A DNA stretch of 41,329 nt from NCBI GenBank assembly GCA_028282395.1, contig JANQHY010000202.1:1-41329 (forward strand). Direction: 5' to 3'. Of the stretch, positions 1-8,465 are shown one piece after another. A model generated the notes under the pieces. It ran no database searches and was not told the origin of the DNA. It worked only from the letters and a program-made list of their open reading frames with translations. The position numbers and the translations under genes are program-made. This DNA comes from Gammaproteobacteria bacterium (lineage in GTDB: Bacteria; Pseudomonadota; Gammaproteobacteria; UBA12402). Within the stretch, counting starts at the first letter, position 1. Each line of letters begins with the position of its first letter.

Positions 1-41
1 TAGTTCTTTTTTAATGTCGTATCTTTGCTATTGCTTCGCAT
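1..41 (-). CDS. N-terminus of an unidentified protein, cut by the window edge
   Basis: On the minus strand an ATG at 41-39 is preceded by a perfect GGAGG (54-50) with 8 bases of spacing. Thirteen open codons follow (MRSNSKDTTLKKN) before the sequence leaves the window. It is divergent from the short-chain dehydrogenase at 219. The piece is too short to identify. The strong ribosome binding site is the main reason to believe it is a real start. Confidence 0.55.
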   Translation of the reverse strand, partial: MRSNSKDTTLKKN

Positions 42-151
42 GGTTATTTCCTCCGTTGCATTGGGTTCTACTTTATCAACGAATTATCTAACCTTTACAA
101 TTGCGCGCGCACCTGGCGGTGATGGGGTGAGCAATTATATTGTAATTTAGG

Positions 152-180
152 TAAACAATTTATCTGACATGAGATATAAT
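152..180 (+). promoter_or_regulatory. sigma70-type promoter for the SDR gene
   Basis: TAAACA (152-157), 17 bases, then a perfect TATAAT (175-180), about 30 bases before the ATG at 219. The gene has no clear Shine-Dalgarno sequence. Read by eye only. Confidence 0.5.
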
Positions 181-218
181 GCGGTCTTAGCTTATATTCA
201 AATAACTAAAAGCAAAGC

Positions 219-926
219 ATGAAAAAAACTGTACTGATTACCGGCGCAACCAAGGGCATTGGTTATGCTGCCAGCAAGAGAATGGCAGAAGCTGGCTGGC
301 GTGTGATAGGTATTGCACGACAACAGAAAGCCGATTTCCCTGGGAAACTTTTTAGCGCTGATTTGGCTGATCCAACAGCAACCGCAACACTGCTAGAAGA
401 GATAAGTAACCAAGATATTCATGTAGATGCACTAGTCAATAATGTTGGCATTGCCTACCCCCAAGCACTTGAAGAGATTGATCTAGCTAGTTTGCATGCC
501 GTGTATGAGCTGAATGTCCGTACTAGTGTACAAATTACACAACACTTTGTTACTGCGATGAAAGCACGTAAGTGGGGAAGAATTATCAATATTGGCAGTC
601 GCGCAGGCAAACGCGGCATCAAAAAACGCACAAGCTATGCCGCAGCAAAGATGGCATTAATCGGTTGTACAACCACATGGGCTATTGAACTCGCAGAGTT
701 TGCGATAACAGTTAACCTGATCGCCCCCGGACCAATTGAAACAGAGCTGTTCAGAAGAACTCGCCCTGTCGGTAGTAAAGAAGAGAAAGCCGTACTTGAA
801 CAAATCCCCATGAAACGGCTAGGTCGTCCAGAAGAGATTGCAGCAACGATAGAGTTCCTACTCAGTGATAACGCGGGATTCATGACTGGTCAAGTACTGC
901 GTGTTGATGGTGGCAGTAGTATTTAA
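219..926 (+). CDS. SDR-family oxidoreductase (FabG-like)
   Basis: A 235-residue classical short-chain dehydrogenase, the usual length for the family. The NAD(P)-binding TGATKGIG is at residues 8-15 and NNVG at 74-77. The catalytic Ser is at about 127, with Tyr140 and Lys144 in YAAAK. The C-terminal GQVLRVDGG is typical of FabG-like members. It should be a cytosolic NAD(P)H-dependent carbonyl reductase or alcohol dehydrogenase; the substrate cannot be read from sequence. It is not next to fatty-acid genes, so it is probably not the housekeeping fabG. It stands alone behind its own promoter, with the toxin-antitoxin operon following in the same direction behind a separate promoter. Confidence 0.88.
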   Translation: MKKTVLITGATKGIGYAASKRMAEAGWRVIGIARQQKADFPGKLFSADLADPTATATLLEEISNQDIHVDALVNNVGIAYPQALEEIDLASLHAVYELNVRTSVQITQHFVTAMKARKWGRIINIGSRAGKRGIKKRTSYAAAKMALIGCTTTWAIELAEFAITVNLIAPGPIETELFRRTRPVGSKEEKAVLEQIPMKRLGRPEEIAATIEFLLSDNAGFMTGQVLRVDGGSSI

Positions 927-945
927 CTACTATATAAAAACAGCC

Positions 946-983
946 AGTCTATATATAGACTTTTTCATATTCTAGTCTATAAT
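946..983 (+). promoter_or_regulatory. Promoter and palindromic operator of the toxin-antitoxin operon
   Basis: A perfect 16-base palindrome, AGTCTATATATAGACT, fills 946-961. Its last six bases (TAGACT, 956-961) can act as the -35 box, 16 bases before a perfect TATAAT (978-983). A third AGTCTATA half-site (974-981) overlaps the -10. This layout suits autorepression by the Xre-type antitoxin encoded next. A GGGGGAG ribosome binding site at 994-1000 precedes the ATG at 1008. The palindrome followed by TTTTT could also stop transcription of the upstream gene. Confidence 0.55.
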
Positions 984-1007
984 GTAAATAGATGGGGGAG
1001 ATAGCTG

Positions 1008-1406
1008 ATGCAAACAAAGCTTAAAAAACAGCAACTTAATGACCAGGGCGCAATCGCCTTAAATGCAGTAAATAATATTCTCAACCGTTGGCACTGCAGC
1101 ACTGAGGAGAAATTGATTCTGCTCGGCGGCCTAAAAAAACCCACTTTCTATAAATATCTTAAAGCCGCAACAAAGCCAAATATTAGCCCTGACCTACTCG
1201 AACGTTTATCCTATATTCTCAATATCCACGCATCACTCCGTATTCTCCTATCCGATAATGACTCTGTCTATGGCTGGGTAAGGAAGCCCAACCACGCACC
1301 ATTTTTCAATGGTAAAAGCGCCCTGGATATCATGTTACAGGGGCGCGTGGTCGATTTGTGGAATGTCTCCAGCAGACTGAGTGCAGAGCGTGGCGGATGG
1401 GCTTAA
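1008..1406 (+). CDS. Xre/MbcA/ParS-type antitoxin of a RES toxin
   Basis: A 132-residue protein. The N-terminal part (about 15-75) looks like the helical Xre-like DNA-binding fold seen in these antitoxins. The C-terminal part (about 95-130) has the toxin-binding pattern with NGKSALDIMLQG followed by VVDLWNVSSRL, as in the MbcA/ParS toxin-binding domain (formerly DUF2384). It should neutralise the RES protein encoded next and repress the shared promoter. A strong GGGGGAG ribosome binding site supports the ATG. Its stop codon overlaps the toxin start by 10 bases, so the two are probably translationally coupled. Confidence 0.85.
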   Translation: MQTKLKKQQLNDQGAIALNAVNNILNRWHCSTEEKLILLGGLKKPTFYKYLKAATKPNISPDLLERLSYILNIHASLRILLSDNDSVYGWVRKPNHAPFFNGKSALDIMLQGRVVDLWNVSSRLSAERGGWA

Positions 1407-2119
1407 TAGATATCACAACCATCCCACAAGCATCCTTTGAACAACAGAGCTGTTACCGTTTAATTCCATCAAAATTTCCGCCCATCGCTCTATTTGAAGA
1501 CGTTGCCAATCCAGAGGATTTTGAAGCTCTGTATGCTGTGCAACGCCTAACCAATCCACGCATACAAGATGAGATTGGTGATATTGCGTTAGTTCCTGAT
1601 GATGAAAAAGTGTTCAATGATGTGCGCGGCAGTGGCTATATTACGGCAACTTTTACTCATACTAACCCTGATGGCAGCCGTTTTTCTAATGGTGATTATG
1701 GTGTTTATTATGCTTCGACCAAAATTAGCACCGCCATTGCAGAAACCGTCTATCATCGTGAACGCTTCATGCGTTATACCAACGAGAAACCCCAGGAAAT
1801 TAATATGCGCTGCCTGTTTGCTAAATTCTCTGCAACATTAATGGACATTCGCGGTGATGATTACCTGGCAACAGCTCTCTATGATAAAGAGGACTATACA
1901 ATGGGACAATCGTTAGGAATAGCGGTTAAAAAACAATCGGGGAACGGCATTACCTATCAATCGGTACGCAGAGAGGGAGAGAGTTTCGCTCTGTTTAAGC
2001 CCAACTTACTCCATAGTTGTATTCAGGCAGCCCATTACGGTTATATTTGGGACGGCAAGCATATTAGCAAAGTCTACAAAAAAGTTCTGTTGCCAATCCA
2101 TGATCACCTCGAGGCATGA
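1397..2119 (+). CDS. RES-domain toxin
   Basis: A RES-domain protein, 240 residues from the ATG at 1397. Conserved family positions are visible: Arg in CYRLIPSKFPP, the SNGDYGVYYAS stretch, Glu in AIAETVYHRERF, and Ser in GESFALFKP. Characterised RES toxins (MbcT, ParT) degrade or modify NAD+ or transfer ADP-ribose; the same general activity is likely here. I prefer 1397 to the in-frame ATG at 1358 because it gives the usual short antitoxin/toxin overlap and a GGCGG just upstream. The two genes form a complete type II module. Confidence 0.87.
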   Translation: MGLIDITTIPQASFEQQSCYRLIPSKFPPIALFEDVANPEDFEALYAVQRLTNPRIQDEIGDIALVPDDEKVFNDVRGSGYITATFTHTNPDGSRFSNGDYGVYYASTKISTAIAETVYHRERFMRYTNEKPQEINMRCLFAKFSATLMDIRGDDYLATALYDKEDYTMGQSLGIAVKKQSGNGITYQSVRREGESFALFKPNLLHSCIQAAHYGYIWDGKHISKVYKKVLLPIHDHLEA

Positions 2120-2207
2120 AGAATTAGCAAAATATTTCATCAAATCAGCCTCTTCTGCTAAACTAATAGAGACAGCAAGTGGATAAAAATAGGATTTGAT
2201 AGATCTA

Positions 2208-3320
2208 ATGGCGAAGAATCAACCTTGCAAACTAACATACTCTTACTCAGAGGATACAAAAAAGCTGACCCTCAGTTATAGCGGTGATGCTAACCTCCAT
2301 TCATTAAAAAAACCCTGGTCCGATTCGCTTGAGTTGATAAAACGTTACCATCCCGACAGCGTAGAAATTGACCTCGATGCTCTGGAAAGTTATGACAGCG
2401 CGTTTGTCCATCTACTATCACAATTAAAGACATCTCCAGAAATTCAACAACTAACACTAAAATCTGAAAACTATACCATCGCAAAACTATTTAATGTCTA
2501 TGATCACATTGAAGATAGTACTTTAGAACAACACACCCGACAGACCCCACTGTTCGAAACCATTGGCCGCGGCATCTGGGCACTACCGCAACTATGTTCA
2601 CGTGGACTCTCTCTTTTTGGTGAACTGCTATTAAAAACTCCACGCCTAAAAACCTTCGCACGTTTCTTCATGCACGAGCTTTATCAAGCAGGCCCGAAAG
2701 GCCTATCGATTATTGCATTGATGGGATTTATTCTCGGCATCATCTTGACCTTCCAGGGCGCCATTGCGCTGGCAATGTTTGGAGCGAAATCCTATTCCGT
2801 CAATATGGTTGTCATTGCAATGACACGCGAAATCGGCCCGCTCATGACCGCATTAGTGGTATCAGGTCGCTCAGTCGCAGCATTCGCCTCTGAAATCGGC
2901 TCGATGAATGTCAATCAAGAGATCGATGCACTACAGACGATGGCAATCGATAAAACTGAATTTCTTATTCTACCGAAAGTCTGCGCAGTTATTCTTACCA
3001 TTCCACTACTCAGTCTTTACATGCTACTTTTTAGCTTTATTGGCTGTGCTCTGATCTTTATGACCTTTGGCTACTCAACTGCCTTCTATATGACGCAGCT
3101 ATCCCAATCACTGAGTTTAACCAATCTAATTGGTGGATTAATAAAAGTTACGATATTTGGTGCTATTATTGCTATTATCGGCTGCACTTATGGCCTCAAA
3201 GCCAAACAGAGTTCAAGTGCTGTTGGTATGGCAACAACAAAATCGGTTGTCATGAGCATTATAATGATTGCCATTGTCGATGGCATTTTTGCCGTTATAT
3301 TTTACCAGTTAGGGATATAA
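2208..3320 (+). CDS. MlaE-family ABC permease with N-terminal STAS domain
   Basis: About 370 residues. The first 100 are soluble and resemble a STAS domain, the role MlaB plays as a separate protein in E. coli. From about 120 onwards comes an MlaE/YrbE-type permease with five or so membrane spans and the family-typical stretches around LMTALVVSGRSVAAFASEIGSM and EIDALQTMAID. It should form the inner-membrane core of an MCE lipid transporter. The ATG at 2208 is preferred to an in-frame TTG at 2196 because the AGGA at 2191-2194 is too close to the TTG. The ATPase gene starts 5 bases after the stop. Confidence 0.87.
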   Translation: MAKNQPCKLTYSYSEDTKKLTLSYSGDANLHSLKKPWSDSLELIKRYHPDSVEIDLDALESYDSAFVHLLSQLKTSPEIQQLTLKSENYTIAKLFNVYDHIEDSTLEQHTRQTPLFETIGRGIWALPQLCSRGLSLFGELLLKTPRLKTFARFFMHELYQAGPKGLSIIALMGFILGIILTFQGAIALAMFGAKSYSVNMVVIAMTREIGPLMTALVVSGRSVAAFASEIGSMNVNQEIDALQTMAIDKTEFLILPKVCAVILTIPLLSLYMLLFSFIGCALIFMTFGYSTAFYMTQLSQSLSLTNLIGGLIKVTIFGAIIAIIGCTYGLKAKQSSSAVGMATTKSVVMSIIMIAIVDGIFAVIFYQLGI

Positions 3321-3325
3321 TCGTT

Positions 3326-4063
3326 ATGGAAAGAGTGGATGCCGTATTAACCGTTAAAGATCTACAAATTCTGTCAGGGGAGAATATCCTGCTCGAGCAA
3401 CTTAATTTTGAGTTACACCATGGTGAAATACTGATGGTTCTTGGCGATTCTGGTTGCGGCAAAAGCACCCTAATCCGCACACTTATCGGCTTAGAGAACT
3501 ATCAGCACGGCACTGTTGTGATCAGCGATGATCCTGACTGTCGCACTACTACACCAATGAAAATGGGCATGACCTTTCAAAGTGGCGCGCTGTTAGGCTC
3601 AATGACTCTGTTAGAGAATCTTATGCTACCCCTAAAGGTACATACCGATTTAACCCGCGAGGCTATCATGCAGATTGCCTTAGAAAAATTAAAGTTAGTT
3701 GGACTGAAAAAATTTGGCCACTATTTACCAGCTGAGTTAAGTGGCGGTATGTTAAAACGCGCGGCGATCGCCAGAGCACTGATGCTGGAGCCAGAGATTC
3801 TATTTCTCGATGAACCCTCTGCTGGACTCGATCCGGTAACCTCTGCCAATCTTGATGAACTAATACAAAGTTTGGCAACCAATCTACAACTATCCTTTAT
3901 CATTGTGACCCATGAACTATCAAGCGTCTTTAGCATTGCTGATCGAATTATTTTACTTAACAAAGACCAGCGAGGTATAGTAGCAATAGGTAAACCAGAA
4001 GAGGTGATTGCCAATTCAGAGAATGCCTGGGTACAGAAATTTTTGGCAAGAGGAAGAGAATAA
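3326..4063 (+). CDS. MlaF-family ABC ATPase
   Basis: A 245-residue ABC ATPase. Walker A GDSGCGKST is at residues 40-48, the Q-loop is in MTFQSGAL, the signature is LSGGM, Walker B is EILFLDEP and the switch His is in VTHEL. LSGGM, in place of the common LSGGQ, is typical of MlaF-like proteins. It should energise the permease encoded just upstream. Its TAA shares one base with the ATG of the MCE gene (TAATG), so the two are tightly coupled. Confidence 0.9.
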   Translation: MERVDAVLTVKDLQILSGENILLEQLNFELHHGEILMVLGDSGCGKSTLIRTLIGLENYQHGTVVISDDPDCRTTTPMKMGMTFQSGALLGSMTLLENLMLPLKVHTDLTREAIMQIALEKLKLVGLKKFGHYLPAELSGGMLKRAAIARALMLEPEILFLDEPSAGLDPVTSANLDELIQSLATNLQLSFIIVTHELSSVFSIADRIILLNKDQRGIVAIGKPEEVIANSENAWVQKFLARGRE

Positions 4064-4803
4064 TGCATGACAATAAAAGAAAATATTTCTACACGGGACT
4101 TTTTACCACGGTGGCAATTATCATCCTGGTAGTATTATTAATGTTTGCCGGGTTCTTTAAAAGTTTAACGCACAGAAAACTCTATATTGAAAGCTATTTT
4201 CAAAACTCAGTACAAGGGCTCTCAGTTGGATCAGCAATAAAATTTCATGGCGTTCCCATTGGTCAAGTTGAAAAAATTCAATTCATTGATGCCGCCTACC
4301 CGGAACTAGATGATAAATTCTCTGACAATGAGAAATTTAGTTATGTTTACATCCTTATGTCAGTTGACCCCGGCAATATCCCCGGCCCTAACAACCAGGA
4401 GTCGTTTAACGAAACGATAAAAAAACTGGTCAAAGAGGGATTAAAAATCAAAATTAATCCAAATGGCCTAACCGGCAGCTCCTATATTGAAATGGGCTTC
4501 TATCCGGATGATAACCAGATCCCTGTAGCAATCGAGTGGAAACCTAAATATGCTTATGTACCGACCTCAAAAAGTTCACTACAATACTTCAGTGATAGCA
4601 TTAAAGCAATTTCCAATATGCTACAGCAGGTAGATTTCCCCAAACTATCGACACAAGTATCGATATTAATGGAGCGCCTTGATACACTTAGCATCAACAT
4701 GAATGATTTGGTTACCCAGGTAAAACTTGACCCATCAACCCTAATTTTCACTAAGCCACCGAAAAATCTCTACCCTCAGGAGCAAAACCATGTTAGAAAA
4801 TAA
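4063..4803 (+). CDS. MlaD/MCE-family substrate-binding protein
   Basis: A 246-residue protein with one N-terminal membrane anchor (about 12-31). One MCE domain follows (about 36-150), recognisable by YFQNSVQGLSVGSAIKFHGVPIGQV and NPNGLTGSSYIEMGF. The C-terminal region is helical. MCE proteins form hexameric rings that carry phospholipid between the permease and periplasmic partners. Start ATG 4063 has AGGAAGAG just upstream. It overlaps the downstream lipoprotein gene by 14 bases. Confidence 0.88.
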   Translation: MHDNKRKYFYTGLFTTVAIIILVVLLMFAGFFKSLTHRKLYIESYFQNSVQGLSVGSAIKFHGVPIGQVEKIQFIDAAYPELDDKFSDNEKFSYVYILMSVDPGNIPGPNNQESFNETIKKLVKEGLKIKINPNGLTGSSYIEMGFYPDDNQIPVAIEWKPKYAYVPTSKSSLQYFSDSIKAISNMLQQVDFPKLSTQVSILMERLDTLSINMNDLVTQVKLDPSTLIFTKPPKNLYPQEQNHVRK

Positions 4804-5446
4804 CGCTATTCGCACAACCTTTTGTTCTCTGCTACTGCTTTTGCTTAGTGCCTGTAATCTACCGCCACAGCGACAACTCAATATTAAGACTTATCTATTT
4901 AGTCCACCGACTACACAGAAAAAAATGATTGCCAGCGACAAGAAACTGCCAACAATTGAAGTCAATCATATTTCAGCATCGCCACCTTTCAACTCAAAAA
5001 TGTTTATTTTCAAATTGAAAGATGCTAATTATCAAAGCGACTACTATAACCGTTTCCTTGCCCTACCTGCGACACAATTACAGCAGATTGCCATGGATCG
5101 ATTGAAATCATCTGGCAATTTTAGTGAAGTTGTTGGCGAAGGTTCTTCACTAATAGCCAATTATGGCGTGACGTTCTCTTTAAGAGAGCTCTATATTGAC
5201 TCGACACAACCGAGTCAAATAACTTCTGTCATCAGCATTGAAGCCAAAGTTAATAAAGTATCACTTGGAAACAGCAAATCACTCCTCTTTGACCATACTT
5301 ATCGCCAGAGAATACCTGTCGCTAACTATACCCTAGGTGCACAACAAGCTGTATTGGCCTGGGATAAAGGGATCAAGGCGATTTTTGACCAATTCAATGC
5401 TGATTGGAAACAAATGCAAGCCAAACAGGATAACTCAATAAATTAA
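4790..5446 (+). CDS. ABC-type transport auxiliary lipoprotein (PqiC-like)
   Basis: A 218-residue protein starting with a lipoprotein signal peptide; the lipobox LLSAC puts the lipidated Cys at residue 22. The body resembles the ABC_trans_aux/PqiC family, often encoded last in MCE operons, where it is thought to work with the MCE ring at the outer membrane. It starts inside the end of the MCE gene and has AGGAG upstream of the ATG. No separate MlaC-like periplasmic carrier is present, so this lipoprotein may be the outer-membrane side of the system. Confidence 0.78.
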   Translation: MLENNAIRTTFCSLLLLLLSACNLPPQRQLNIKTYLFSPPTTQKKMIASDKKLPTIEVNHISASPPFNSKMFIFKLKDANYQSDYYNRFLALPATQLQQIAMDRLKSSGNFSEVVGEGSSLIANYGVTFSLRELYIDSTQPSQITSVISIEAKVNKVSLGNSKSLLFDHTYRQRIPVANYTLGAQQAVLAWDKGIKAIFDQFNADWKQMQAKQDNSIN

Positions 5447-5702
5447 TCGTTTCGATGTATGAATTTCTTATTCACTATAAAACCAGAGGATTAGAAATAT
5501 CATCAAAAATATTGTCCTGTTTACACTAAGGTTTTGTAATAGATCGCCAACTACTTACAAACCCAACTAGTGCCCAGAAGCGACAGCATTCATTGTAGCA
5601 CATTGATATTACATAACTCTTTTCAACTTGAAGCATTCTTGACAGGAATCAATCTAATTGGATACAATCACAAACTTTAAAAATATAGGCAGATTTCTAA
5701 AA

Positions 5703-7022
5703 ATGAATACAAAATATAACCAATTTTTAAAGATCTCACTTTTTTCAGGATCGGGCCTTGTTGTTCAAGGATATTGTTCTGTTGTTATATTTACAACATT
5801 AGCGGATGTTTTCCCATCCAACTTTTCTACCCCTTATTGGCAACTGTATCTAGAATTGGGGGTAAGTTGGCTAGCCATGCTTATTTGCTCATTATTATAT
5901 GGCTGTATTGGTGATTACTGGGGCAGAAAAAAATCATTATTGTTATCAATCATAATTATCGCCAGTTTTATGTTCATATTTGGATTGTTACCCTCTCCGT
6001 CCCCCCATATTCACCCCGAGACACTAAAGTATATATTGTTGTTCATGAGTAGTGCACTACCCTTTATTATTATTGGTGAAAAAATAGGTGCATTTATCTA
6101 TGCATTAGAATCAGCTAGCACTAAGAGACAGGGATTATATGGTGGAGTGTTCTGGTTTATATTCTCAGGAATTGGTTTGATTTTAGGTTCCACAGTCATG
6201 TATGGGTTGGGTCATTTCCTGTCGTTACCTCATCAACAATTTATTGCCTGGGGTTGGCGTCTACGCTTTTTTATCGGGTCATTTTTAGCAATAATAGTTT
6301 TTATTATAAGATTATACATGCCAGAATCTGTAACATTCTTGCAGATGAAGCAGAATGAGAAAGCACTTACCACAGCAAGAAAATCCTCAACACTAAAAGG
6401 ATCTCCTCAAAGAAACAATCTGAATATATTATTAGTTGCAATGCTAACAGCCACAACACTTTTTTCCCTGGTTTATGTACATAAATTTATGGAAAAATGG
6501 CCATATTCTAGTTTTCTGCTCGCTACTGCCATTATCATCTCTGGCTTTCTTTCTGACCGAATCGGCCGTATGAAATTATTAATATCAGGACTCTGTGGAC
6601 TTGCTATCATATCGATCCCTCTCTACTGTTTCGAAGCGTACAATTTGCTTGGCATGACAATAGTAAGCTTTAGCTTATTAATTATATTCGCAGGCATATA
6701 TATCGGACCATTCTCTGCCTTAATTGTTGAAGCAACTCCCGTTAAAGGAAGATACCTGAGCATAGGGTTAGCGTTCACTTTGGCCTACTATTTTTCTCAT
6801 ATCTTTGAGTTCATTTATGACCTTCATTACCACCTATACGCTCCACTCGGAAGGTGGCTTGGCCCAAGCTATCCAGACCTTTGCGAATATCTTGATGACA
6901 TCTATAAAACCTTATTTGATATGCCAGTCTATCTGATTATTAGCACACTTCTCTCAGGTTTAGCACTTTTTATTCTGCATCAAAGAAGAATAAAGCATAG
7001 AAAAAATCCAGTGGAGACCTAA
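5703..7022 (+). CDS. MFS transporter, metabolite:H+ symporter-like
   Basis: A 12-span major facilitator protein of about 439 residues. MFS motif A appears as GDYWGRKKSL after the second helix and again in degenerate form as DRIGRMKLL in the second half. Several helices are bounded by conserved prolines and glycines as in the ProP/ShiA-like metabolite:H+ symporters, but similarity looks remote and no substrate can be named. The start is uncertain: ATG 5703 places the first helix normally but has a weak ribosome binding site, while an in-frame TTG at 5658 has AGGA 11 bases upstream and would add 15 residues. Confidence 0.75.
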   Translation: MNTKYNQFLKISLFSGSGLVVQGYCSVVIFTTLADVFPSNFSTPYWQLYLELGVSWLAMLICSLLYGCIGDYWGRKKSLLLSIIIIASFMFIFGLLPSPSPHIHPETLKYILLFMSSALPFIIIGEKIGAFIYALESASTKRQGLYGGVFWFIFSGIGLILGSTVMYGLGHFLSLPHQQFIAWGWRLRFFIGSFLAIIVFIIRLYMPESVTFLQMKQNEKALTTARKSSTLKGSPQRNNLNILLVAMLTATTLFSLVYVHKFMEKWPYSSFLLATAIIISGFLSDRIGRMKLLISGLCGLAIISIPLYCFEAYNLLGMTIVSFSLLIIFAGIYIGPFSALIVEATPVKGRYLSIGLAFTLAYYFSHIFEFIYDLHYHLYAPLGRWLGPSYPDLCEYLDDIYKTLFDMPVYLIISTLLSGLALFILHQRRIKHRKNPVET

Positions 7023-7035
7023 ATGAAGGTCTCCA
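7012..7035. terminator. Hairpin between convergent genes
   Basis: TGGAGACCT (7012-7020) pairs perfectly with AGGTCTCCA (7027-7035) across a 6-base loop. On the minus strand it is followed, after a few bases, by a run of six T, so it can end the transcript of the minus-strand gene at 7047. It overlaps the 3' end of the plus-strand MFS gene. Confidence 0.5.
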
Positions 7036-7046
7036 TCACCTACTGA

Positions 7047-7547
7047 TTATTTATGGTGCTTCTTTCTCTCATAAGTTGCTAACGCATGAATTGGATCACT
7101 TTTAACGCAATCTAACAGTGCTGCAGACAGCCGTTCTTTATCAGCGCTATCAAGTTTGCCTGCCATTTTAATGTAACTCTCAACCATGAGCTCTTTATGA
7201 TGGTAAGTAATATACAGTACTTTGTTCTCTTTCATACATTTGAAAGCACAACAAGTTCCCCAAGCAAGGGTTAACCATAAAAAGAAACCAATCAACAGTT
7301 TACTCCAGGTATAAAGCGAGCTAGATTGATAAAAAGCAATCGAACCGATATTTCTACCATAATTTAACATGCCATGACTAAAATGAATTTTTAGCGAAGG
7401 GGTGCACCACAAAAATAGCAGTAAGGTAATGATCAGCAATGCAAACAGTACCATACCCAAGACACAGCAATACTTTTTCTTACAATAAAACTTCTCTTTA
7501 GCCATAGAAAAAGACTTACATAATTCATACAGGGAATCGTTATTCAT
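7047..7547 (-). CDS. Unknown two-span membrane protein
   Basis: A 166-residue protein I do not recognise. There are two hydrophobic segments, about 28-48 and 83-103. A Lys/Cys-rich patch (YCKKKYCC) sits just before the first and a C-C-x(3)-C cluster just after the second. The C-terminal 55 residues are soluble, charged and helical. It looks like an inner-membrane protein with both ends in the cytoplasm. It stands alone between a convergent MFS gene and a repeat-bearing spacer. It could be lineage-specific. Confidence 0.6.
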   Translation of the reverse strand: MNNDSLYELCKSFSMAKEKFYCKKKYCCVLGMVLFALLIITLLLFLWCTPSLKIHFSHGMLNYGRNIGSIAFYQSSSLYTWSKLLIGFFLWLTLAWGTCCAFKCMKENKVLYITYHHKELMVESYIKMAGKLDSADKERLSAALLDCVKSDPIHALATYERKKHHK

Positions 7548-7694
7548 GATATCTCTCCTAAAATCGCTACTCCGCAGAAATAATCATAGCAGGTTTTCCC
7601 GGGACTGCTTCGCCACTTTCTTTCGGGGAAGGGAAATATTTTTGCCCCCTCACCCACTTGCAGGCCTTGTTGCATAACTATTACTATGCACTCC

Positions 7695-7740
7695 GTTGTT
7701 GCAAGGTGCTTCGCTGCGCTCGCAACGACAAGGGGCGCTA
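7695..7740. repeat. Partial copy of the dispersed palindromic repeat
   Basis: Read on the minus strand, this stretch begins TAGCGCCCCTTGTCGTTGCG and continues GAGCGCAGCGAAGCACC. It matches the left ends of the copies at 17494 and 35973. It looks like one arm of the element, in inverted orientation, with its own small inverted repeat (GTTGTTGC against GCAACGAC). The other arm is missing or degenerate. Confidence 0.55.
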
Positions 7741-7922
7741 CTTTCCACTCTCGCAAGCAGGAAAGGGGAATATAGAAAATTAACTAACCTAGTATGTTAA
7801 CATGCTGCGCACATTAAATTACACAACACAACAAAAATTGCAACAAGTGTCGTCTTTTTGTTGTATTGGGTTAACTGCATGGATTGAAGTGTCAGTGGGT
7901 CTATTTGTTGGTATGGTATCCA

Positions 7923-8462
7923 CTACTGTCTGCTCATCGTTATTTTTTCCCTGTTATTTTGTTGACCAAAGCTTGTCGAACTATTATTTATACTTGTCTG
8001 TAGTGTAGACTCGCTATAATTTCTCGGCAACATTTTTCTCTGCTTTGCCGTTAAGCTAAGCTTGTCAGTTATTCTAGTTGTTGTGTCACTCATAGTTGCA
8101 GATATTTGCCGATCTTCTTGCAACGTCTTTAACCCTTTGTTAGGAGAATGACTAACGAGATTATTTAGCCCGGTTTCATTAGATAGTTTAGGAATAAGAG
8201 AGGGGATTTGATTGCTTTTGTTTGTATTGTCACCTATATCATTATCTACTGTGTAATTTATATTTTTTGATAGTAATTCATTTATATTGAAGGCCTGAGA
8301 CTTCATATGAACACTTCCGACACTGCCTGACTGTGTATCAACTAGCTCTAACGCTGGTCTCCTTCTTAGCGCGTTATTATCAGAATCTGATTCATCAAAT
8401 TCAAATAGCAAAAAGTATTCATAATCCCTTCTCTTACTCCCGGGTCTAACCTGTTTTTCCAA
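7923..8462 (-). CDS. Unknown hydrophilic protein encoded behind the RND pump
   Basis: A 179-residue protein with no recognised domain, signal peptide or membrane span. It is rich in Ser, Asn, Asp and Thr and looks largely disordered. Basic patches occur at SKRRDYEYF near the start and LRRRPALEL at about 33. The start is 3 bases after the stop of the RND permease gene, so it is probably made from the same transcript. Such an appendage is not a usual part of RND systems. It could be a lineage-specific or secreted protein, or a chance open frame, although 179 codons makes the last less likely. Confidence 0.5.
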   Translation of the reverse strand: MEKQVRPGSKRRDYEYFLLFEFDESDSDNNALRRRPALELVDTQSGSVGSVHMKSQAFNINELLSKNINYTVDNDIGDNTNKSNQIPSLIPKLSNETGLNNLVSHSPNKGLKTLQEDRQISATMSDTTTRITDKLSLTAKQRKMLPRNYSESTLQTSINNSSTSFGQQNNREKITMSRQ

Positions 8463-8465
8463 TAG

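Noticed and set aside
3721..4068. A 115-codon minus-strand frame opposite the MlaF-like gene
   Set aside because: Antisense shadow of a conserved ATPase; Ser-rich without any recognisable domain.
7544..7756. A 70-codon minus-strand frame in the spacer before the membrane protein
   Set aside because: Most of it is the dispersed repeat and its flank; no convincing ribosome binding site or domain.
7802..8008. A 68-codon plus-strand frame
   Set aside because: It overlaps the end of the minus-strand gene at 7923 and has no ribosome binding site; probably chance.
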